Positions 60,135 to 64,000 of a stretch of 64,000 nt of DNA are shown here, piece after piece (positions within the stretch are counted from its first letter, which is position 1; each line of letters starts with the position of its first letter). Source of the DNA: Clostridia bacterium (GTDB lineage Bacteria; Bacillota; Clostridia; Christensenellales; Borkfalkiaceae); assembly GCA_017457215.1 (NCBI GenBank), contig JAFTHU010000009.1:1-64000 (forward strand). The letters are read 5' to 3'. Below the pieces are notes generated by a model that ran no database searches, was not told the DNA's origin, and saw only the letters and a list, made by a program, of their open reading frames with translations. A program made the position numbers and the translations under genes.

Positions 60135-61448
60135 ATGGCGACGGTATGTAAATTCGGCGGCACATCGCTGGCGGCGGCAGAGAATATACAAAGATGCTGT
60201 AAAATTGTACAAGCGGACGAAAATAGGCGTTTTGTGGTCGTTTCTGCACCTGGGAAAAGGCATAAAGGTGATAGAAAAGTTACTGACCTTTTGCACGATT
60301 GCTATGTAAATCGATTTGACGAGGCGGTTTTTAACGCTACCTTTTCCGCAATAGAAAATATTTTTTCTGAAATTGCGGCAATCGTACCGACGTTCCCGAT
60401 TGCTGAAGAATTGCAAATCATTCGTGCGCAAATCCGTTTTTCGGAAGCGAATTTGGATTTTGTTTTGTCGAGAGGGGAATATCTCAACGCAAAGCTGATT
60501 GCGGCGTATTTGGGCTATGAATTTTTGGATGCTACGGCGTTTATCCGTTTTAAAAACGGGGAATTGGATATGTTAGCAACACGGGCGGAGGCGTGCGCAT
60601 TGGACAAAAATAAGCGGTACGTGATTCCTGGATTTTACGGCGTTGACGAGCGTGGGCATGTGAAAACGTTTAGCCGCGGCGGCAGCGATATTACGGGATC
60701 AGTAGTGGCGAACGTATTTGGGTGCGATTTATACGAAAATTGGACGGATGTGGACGGTATTTACGTCAGCGACCCGAAATTAATGGAAAATGCGAAAAAA
60801 GTATCCCAAGTTTCCTTTAGAGAATTGCGAGAAATGTCGTATATGGGCGCGTCCGTTTTACACGCGGAAACATTGCTGCCTATTTACGAAAATCCCATTC
60901 CTATCGTCATTAAAAACAGTTTCAACCCCGAAAAATGTGGCACGCAGATTTTAAAGAAGCGTACGGAAGTTTCGGATAAAGAAGCGATTACCTGCATTAC
61001 GGGGAAAAACGATTATACGTGTATTCAAATTTCCAAAATGATGTTGGATAAACAGCTCGGGTTTGTGAAAAAAGCAACGGCGGTATTTGAAGAATATCAT
61101 ATTAACATTTCGCATACCCATTCGGGGTTGGATAATCTTTGCTTTTTTGTGGAACATTCGCAGTATGCGGAAATTTCCTTTGCTAATTTTTTAAAGGTGC
61201 TTGCCGAGCGCGTGGACGCAGATGGAATACAAGGGCATGAAAAAATTGCGCTGCTAGCCGTTATCGGACACAATTTGTCGGGGAAAATCGGGGTACTGGC
61301 AAAGATATTCAACGCTTTGAAAAACAGCGGTGTAAACGTAAAAACTATCTATCAAAGCATTAGCGAATGTAACATTATTATCGGGGTGGAAGACGAACAT
61401 TTAACAAGTGGGATTCAGGCAATTTACCGCGATTTAATAGAAGAGTAA
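60135..61448 (+). CDS. Aspartate kinase
   Basis: The 437-residue protein begins VCKFGGTSLAAAENIQ, with SRGEYLNAKLIAAYLG, FSRGGSDITGSVVANVFGCDLYENWTDVDGIYVSDP and MSYMGASVLHAETLLP, then two ACT domains near the end (for example LAVIGHNLSGKIGVLAKIFNALKNSGV). It phosphorylates aspartate for lysine, threonine and methionine. The ACT pair is the site of feedback control. GGAGGG precedes the ATG. Confidence 0.96.
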   Translation: MATVCKFGGTSLAAAENIQRCCKIVQADENRRFVVVSAPGKRHKGDRKVTDLLHDCYVNRFDEAVFNATFSAIENIFSEIAAIVPTFPIAEELQIIRAQIRFSEANLDFVLSRGEYLNAKLIAAYLGYEFLDATAFIRFKNGELDMLATRAEACALDKNKRYVIPGFYGVDERGHVKTFSRGGSDITGSVVANVFGCDLYENWTDVDGIYVSDPKLMENAKKVSQVSFRELREMSYMGASVLHAETLLPIYENPIPIVIKNSFNPEKCGTQILKKRTEVSDKEAITCITGKNDYTCIQISKMMLDKQLGFVKKATAVFEEYHINISHTHSGLDNLCFFVEHSQYAEISFANFLKVLAERVDADGIQGHEKIALLAVIGHNLSGKIGVLAKIFNALKNSGVNVKTIYQSISECNIIIGVEDEHLTSGIQAIYRDLIEE

Positions 61449-61449
61449 A

Positions 61450-61481
61450 AAAACGCTCCTTTCAAAGGAGCGTTTTTTTTA
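61450..61481. terminator. Bidirectional terminator between aspartokinase and ZIP genes
   Basis: AACGCTCCTTT and AAAGGAGCGTT pair with one loop base, flanked by A and T runs. Confidence 0.9.
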
Positions 61482-61498
61482 TGCAATTTTGCTAAAAA

Positions 61499-62251
61499 TT
61501 AACCCAACACGACGTCCATAACAAGCATAAGGCAAAATCCGATTAAAAGAGCGTACGTAGCGCCACGCTGACTGCCGTGGGCGTGGGTTTCGGGGATCAT
61601 TTCATCACTGATGACATACAGCATCGTACCGCCAGCAAAAGCCAAAGCAAAGGGCAATATGGCATGGGCGATACTCACGGCGAAATAGCCGATGAACGTG
61701 CCGACTACTTCTACCAAGCCCGTCAACATAGCGATAAAAAAAGTTTTCTTTTTGGATACCCCTGCGGCGAGCATGGGCGCAATAATGACCATACCCTCGG
61801 GGATATTTTGCAAAGCGATACCGCCCGCGATAAGAAAGGCTTGCGCGTTGTTTCCTGAACCAAAACCAACGCCTGCAGCAATCCCTTCAGGGAGATTGTG
61901 GATAGCGATTGCCATCACGAACAGTAGAACTTTGTTCAGATTTGTATTGTGGTGTTTTTCCGTTTCCGTGCCCATAAGTTTATGCAAATGGGGAACGAGT
62001 TTATCGGTAAGATTTAGGCAAATTGCGCCGATAAAAATTCCGCCTACCGTGTACAATAAGCAAAATTTTCCGCCGTATTCCAAGGACGGAAGAATTAGCC
62101 CAAAAAAGGCGGCAGAGAGCATGACGCCCGCTGCAAACGAGAGTACGATATCGGAAAAACGGTGGGATATATTTTTAAATAAAAATCCAATCGCTGCGCC
62201 GAAAACGGTTGCACCGCCGACGCCGAGAGCCGTTAATAATACTGCTTCCAT
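61499..62251 (-). CDS. ZIP-family divalent metal transporter
   Basis: The 250-residue membrane protein has about eight helices with ZIP motifs: HNLPEGIAAGVGFG (metal-binding helix IV), GGIALQNIPEGMVIIAP (helix V) and a His-rich loop after LVPHLHKLMG. It takes up zinc or other divalent metals. The next gene upstream ends 4 bp away, so they share one transcript. Confidence 0.93.
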   Translation of the reverse strand: MEAVLLTALGVGGATVFGAAIGFLFKNISHRFSDIVLSFAAGVMLSAAFFGLILPSLEYGGKFCLLYTVGGIFIGAICLNLTDKLVPHLHKLMGTETEKHHNTNLNKVLLFVMAIAIHNLPEGIAAGVGFGSGNNAQAFLIAGGIALQNIPEGMVIIAPMLAAGVSKKKTFFIAMLTGLVEVVGTFIGYFAVSIAHAILPFALAFAGGTMLYVISDEMIPETHAHGSQRGATYALLIGFCLMLVMDVVLG

Positions 62252-62255
62252 AAGA

Positions 62256-62714
62256 TTAAAGCTTTATTTTGATTAAAATTTTTCTGACGGGAGCGGAAAC
62301 GCCGTCTACGCGCATCGCGGGGCGGTGTATGTCGTTGGGCATAAAAATTCCGTATTCGCCCGCCGTCCAAACGCCTTTCCAAACTTTTGCGTCCGTTTGG
62401 AAAAATTCTACGTCCTTTTCTTCGTTGTATTCGGTAATCGAAGTGCATTTTTCAATATCGACAACCTCAACAGCCTCTTGACCTGCGGCGATATATTGAA
62501 TGTCGATATATTTTTTGTGTCCCTCAAAGCGTGCTGTTTGCTCTTCTTTGGTGTTGTATTCTTGTACGGAAGCGTAAAGATTTTTGCCGTCTATTTCGTA
62601 TTTACCGACGGGTAAATTTTCTGCTTCCGCCTTTTGAATGAAAGCGAACGCTTTTTCAAAATTTTCGTATACGTTAAAATAAAGTTTGCAATTTTCTATT
62701 TTATCAATAATCAT
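62256..62714 (-). CDS. YhcH/YjgK/YiaL family protein (DUF386)
   Basis: The 152-residue protein has LYASVQEYNTKEEQTARFEGHKKYIDIQYIAAGQEAVEVV and EYGIFMPNDIHRPAMRVDG, a cupin-like fold with His/Glu ligands, typical for this group. Members process sialic acid or other sugars; here there is no sugar operon next to it, so the substrate is unknown. TAGGAG is before the ATG. It heads the transcript with the ZIP gene. Confidence 0.9.
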   Translation of the reverse strand: MIIDKIENCKLYFNVYENFEKAFAFIQKAEAENLPVGKYEIDGKNLYASVQEYNTKEEQTARFEGHKKYIDIQYIAAGQEAVEVVDIEKCTSITEYNEEKDVEFFQTDAKVWKGVWTAGEYGIFMPNDIHRPAMRVDGVSAPVRKILIKIKL

Positions 62715-62744
62715 AAAAAACTCCTAAAAGATTTTAGTATTCCT

Positions 62745-62773
62745 ATTATAGCATATTCCAAAAGGAAATGCAA
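62745..62773 (-). promoter_or_regulatory. Promoter of the YhcH-ZIP operon
   Basis: On the minus strand TTGCAT (62773-62768), 17 bp, extended TGC-TATAAT to 62745. Confidence 0.75.
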
Positions 62774-62836
62774 TGGGGAAAACTTTATTTTAGAAAATTT
62801 ATTAGAAACGATTATGAAAACTATATTTGTCCAAAA

Positions 62837-62895
62837 AAAAGAAAACCACCCAAAGATGGTTTTTATGGTGGAGCAAGTTAATGTAAACTGAACCG
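62837..62895 (-). other. tRNA-3'-end-like CCA element with terminator (A)
   Basis: Directly after the XRE stop codon the minus strand reads CGGTTCAGTTTACATTAACT then TGCTCCACCA, like a broken tRNA T arm and acceptor with CCA, but no tRNA body lies upstream. The hairpin AAAACCATC/GGTGGTTTT with a T run follows at 62837-62864. Confidence 0.6.
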
Positions 62896-63099
62896 TTAGA
62901 GTTCTTCGCCTAAAAGAACATTGACGCTAACGTCTAAGGCGGTAGCCAACGCTTTCAAATAACTTGCTTTGGGCTCATTGATATTATTCTCCCAAATCGA
63001 AATCATTCCCTTGGACACACCGACAAGTTTAGCAAGTTGCGGTTGCGTCAACCCTTTTTCTAACCGCAAGCATTTAATTGTTTCGCCTAATCCTTTCAT
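62896..63099 (-). CDS. XRE-family HTH regulator (67 aa)
   Basis: The 67-residue protein is a single helix-turn-helix of the Cro/C1 type: CLRLEKGLTQPQLAKLVGVSKGMISIWENNINEPK, then LKALATALDVSVNVLLGEEL. It probably binds the operators between it and the divergent XRE gene at 63186. The ATG at 63099 lacks a ribosome site, and a -10-like TAAAAT (63115-63110) lies only about 11 bases upstream of it, so the leader would be very short. Confidence 0.88.
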   Translation of the reverse strand: MKGLGETIKCLRLEKGLTQPQLAKLVGVSKGMISIWENNINEPKASYLKALATALDVSVNVLLGEEL

Positions 63100-63117
63100 A
63101 ATTATATTTATTTTATC

Positions 63118-63165
63118 AGAAAACTAAGAATGATACTTGGTTTCTTAGAAAACTAAGAATATAAT
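63118..63165. promoter_or_regulatory. Divergent promoter with paired operators
   Basis: TTGGTT at 63137-63142 and TATAAT at 63160-63165 (17 bp apart) direct the + strand XRE gene. The spacer is filled by the inverted repeat TTCTTAG-AAAA-CTAAGAA (63142-63159). A further AGAAAACTAAGAAT at 63118-63131 repeats the right half exactly, 29 bp away. Confidence 0.75.
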
Positions 63166-63185
63166 GTTGATAAAAGGAGAAAAAA

Positions 63186-63452
63186 ATGGAATACACGGAA
63201 GCAGTAGGTAAGAGGTTGAAGGAATTATTAAGCGAACGACATTTTACGCAAACGAAATTTGCAAAAGGAAGTAATATATCTCGGATGACAATCAATCGAA
63301 CGATAAACGGTAAAGTTCGTATAGTAACATTTGAAACGCTAATTGTGTTTTGCAAAACCCTAAATATTACGTTGAGAGATTTTTTCTCGTCCGAATTATT
63401 TGGTGAAGACATAGAATTTTACAAGAAGAAAAAGGGAAGACGTATCAATTAA
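63186..63452 (+). CDS. XRE-family HTH regulator (88 aa)
   Basis: The 88-residue protein holds an HTH of a Cro/C1 or phage type: LKELLSERHFTQTKFAKGSNISRMTINRTINGKVRIVTFETLIVFCKTLNITLRDFFSSE. A basic tail (YKKKKGRRIN) ends it. AAGGAG is before the ATG. It is divergent from the other XRE gene with shared operators, like a lysis-lysogeny switch or a toxin-antitoxin control, but no toxin or phage gene is visible. Confidence 0.85.
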   Translation: MEYTEAVGKRLKELLSERHFTQTKFAKGSNISRMTINRTINGKVRIVTFETLIVFCKTLNITLRDFFSSELFGEDIEFYKKKKGRRIN

Positions 63453-63486
63453 ATTTACTAAAAAATGCAATAAAAATATTCGTCAA

Positions 63487-63553
63487 AAAAGAAAACCGCC
63501 CTCTTGGACGGTTTTCTTTTTTGGTGGAGCGAGTGTAACGTAAATTGAACCGC
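63487..63553 (-). other. tRNA-3'-end-like CCA element with terminator (B)
   Basis: On the minus strand, one base after the stop at 63555, GCGGTTCAATTTACGTTACA then CTCGCTCCACCA runs to 63522. It looks like a tRNA-Gly 3' end with a disturbed T stem. The hairpin AAAACCGTCC/GGGCGGTTTT and T run (63490-63519) follow. Confidence 0.6.
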
Positions 63554-63554
63554 T

Positions 63555-64000
63555 TTAAATATTGCGATATTTTGTATTAACTGTGATATAACTTCCATTG
63601 CCTTGACTTCTATGTAAAGCAACAATCCCCGCCCAAGCAAGAACACCTGAATAATACGTAGAACGGCGAGTAATTTTTGTTCCGTCTAAAACGTATAACA
63701 ATTCGCTTGCAATAAATCCCTCCATGCTATCGTGTGAAATTTCTTCGCCAAGCTTACCGCTATTCATTGCAATAATATCTGCTCGATACATTTTTCCACC
63801 TAATGCGTTTGCTTTTTTGACTATTTCGTCAAAATGCTCCCATTCTAAAATATAGCCAGGCAATTTATCCGTTTCAATTCCCATACCAGTAGGAGAAATC
63901 CAAAAAGCAATGGGCGCCCCACGTAAAGTAGGCATTAAAGCTTTTCCGTTATTTGCTTTTAATTTTTCTTTAATAATATTACTAATTTGATTTTCTTTCT
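63555..64000 (-). CDS. Hypothetical protein, C-terminal part (runs off the window)
   Basis: The frame stays open to the window edge, giving at least 147 residues, so the start lies outside. The visible part includes NNGKALMPTLRGAPIAFWISP, GMGIETDKLPGYILEWEHF and SMEGFIASELLYVLDGTKITRR and ends with HRSQGNGSYITVNTKYRNI. There is no membrane helix or known motif. It is followed on its strand by tRNA-like element B, as cargo of a mobile cassette would be. Function unknown. Confidence 0.6.
   Translation of the reverse strand, partial: KENQISNIIKEKLKANNGKALMPTLRGAPIAFWISPTGMGIETDKLPGYILEWEHFDEIVKKANALGGKMYRADIIAMNSGKLGEEISHDSMEGFIASELLYVLDGTKITRRSTYYSGVLAWAGIVALHRSQGNGSYITVNTKYRNI

Overview
The window is a 64 kb stretch of chromosome from a low-to-mid GC Gram-positive bacterium of the Clostridia. 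Evidence for this is the SpmA/SpmB pair, FeoB with a Cys-rich companion, a YlxM-Ffh operon, a short ProB without PUA domain, an EF-G paralogue of the Gram-positive type, and consensus TTGACA/TATAAT promoters with strong GGAGG ribosome sites. The Ser/Glu-rich lipoprotein linkers and a BspA-type leucine-rich lipoprotein resemble uncultured gut Clostridia (Christensenellales-like). That placement is inference. Most of the window is core chromosome, with small accessory patches near 8.2-9.0 kb, 58.3-58.7 kb and 62.8-64 kb.

Layout. 0-8.2 kb: end of rplJ, rplL, a zinc-ribbon miniprotein, a cyclophilin-like lipoprotein, several unknown small genes, a RuvX-DUF1292 fusion, a beta-helix lipoprotein, rpsB and tsf. 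8.2-9.0 kb: a divergent XRE repressor / SLOG gene pair sharing an operator. 9.1-14.7 kb: pyrH-frr-uppS-cdsA-dxr-rseP. 14.7-17.7 kb: ylxM-ffh-rpsP-khpA, then rimM. 17.7-19.1 kb: an enlarged thiT under a TPP riboswitch. 19.1-29.8 kb: yfbR, a trypsin-like lipoprotein, a degenerate FtsK-like protein with mutY, a flavodoxin, a LOG-type protein, uvrB-uvrA. 29.9-35.8 kb: GTP-type PEP carboxykinase, proB-proA-proC, a second flavodoxin. 35.8-40.3 kb: minus-strand membrane gene, candidate small RNA, spmA-spmB and an EF-G paralogue. 40.4-47.0 kb: cysteine desulfurase, 2[4Fe-4S] ferredoxin, BspA-like lipoprotein, ruvC-ruvA-ruvB-queA. 47.2-51.2 kb: DtxR-type regulator, feoA-feoB-Cys-rich protein, low-molecular-weight phosphatase. 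51.2-57.6 kb: traX-like gene, a membrane protein and an rRNA methyltransferase divergent from queH, then a purine permease and mnmA. 57.7-62.7 kb: DUF1292 protein, tRNA-Arg(CCG) with a duplicated 3' end, malic enzyme, aspartokinase, ZIP transporter, YhcH-like protein. 62.8-64 kb: two XRE regulators around a shared operator and an unknown partial gene, with tRNA-3'-end-like CCA elements after two of the genes.

The most interesting signals are: (i) two minus-strand genes at 62.9-64 kb that each end in a degenerate tRNA 3' end (with CCA) plus terminator but have no tRNA body, which could be scars or recombination sites of small gene cassettes, together with a 94-bp duplication of the tRNA-Arg 3' end; (ii) a candidate 108-nt small RNA with a CCCCCUU single-stranded segment at 36.6 kb; (iii) an in-frame RuvX-DUF1292 fusion that keeps an internal ribosome site; (iv) -10 boxes so close to the starts of ruvX, queH and the rRNA methyltransferase that their mRNAs should be leaderless; (v) operators placed inside the -35/-10 spacer in both XRE loci. 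No CRISPR array, insertion sequence or complete phage was seen. All calls are from reading the sequence; no database search was run.
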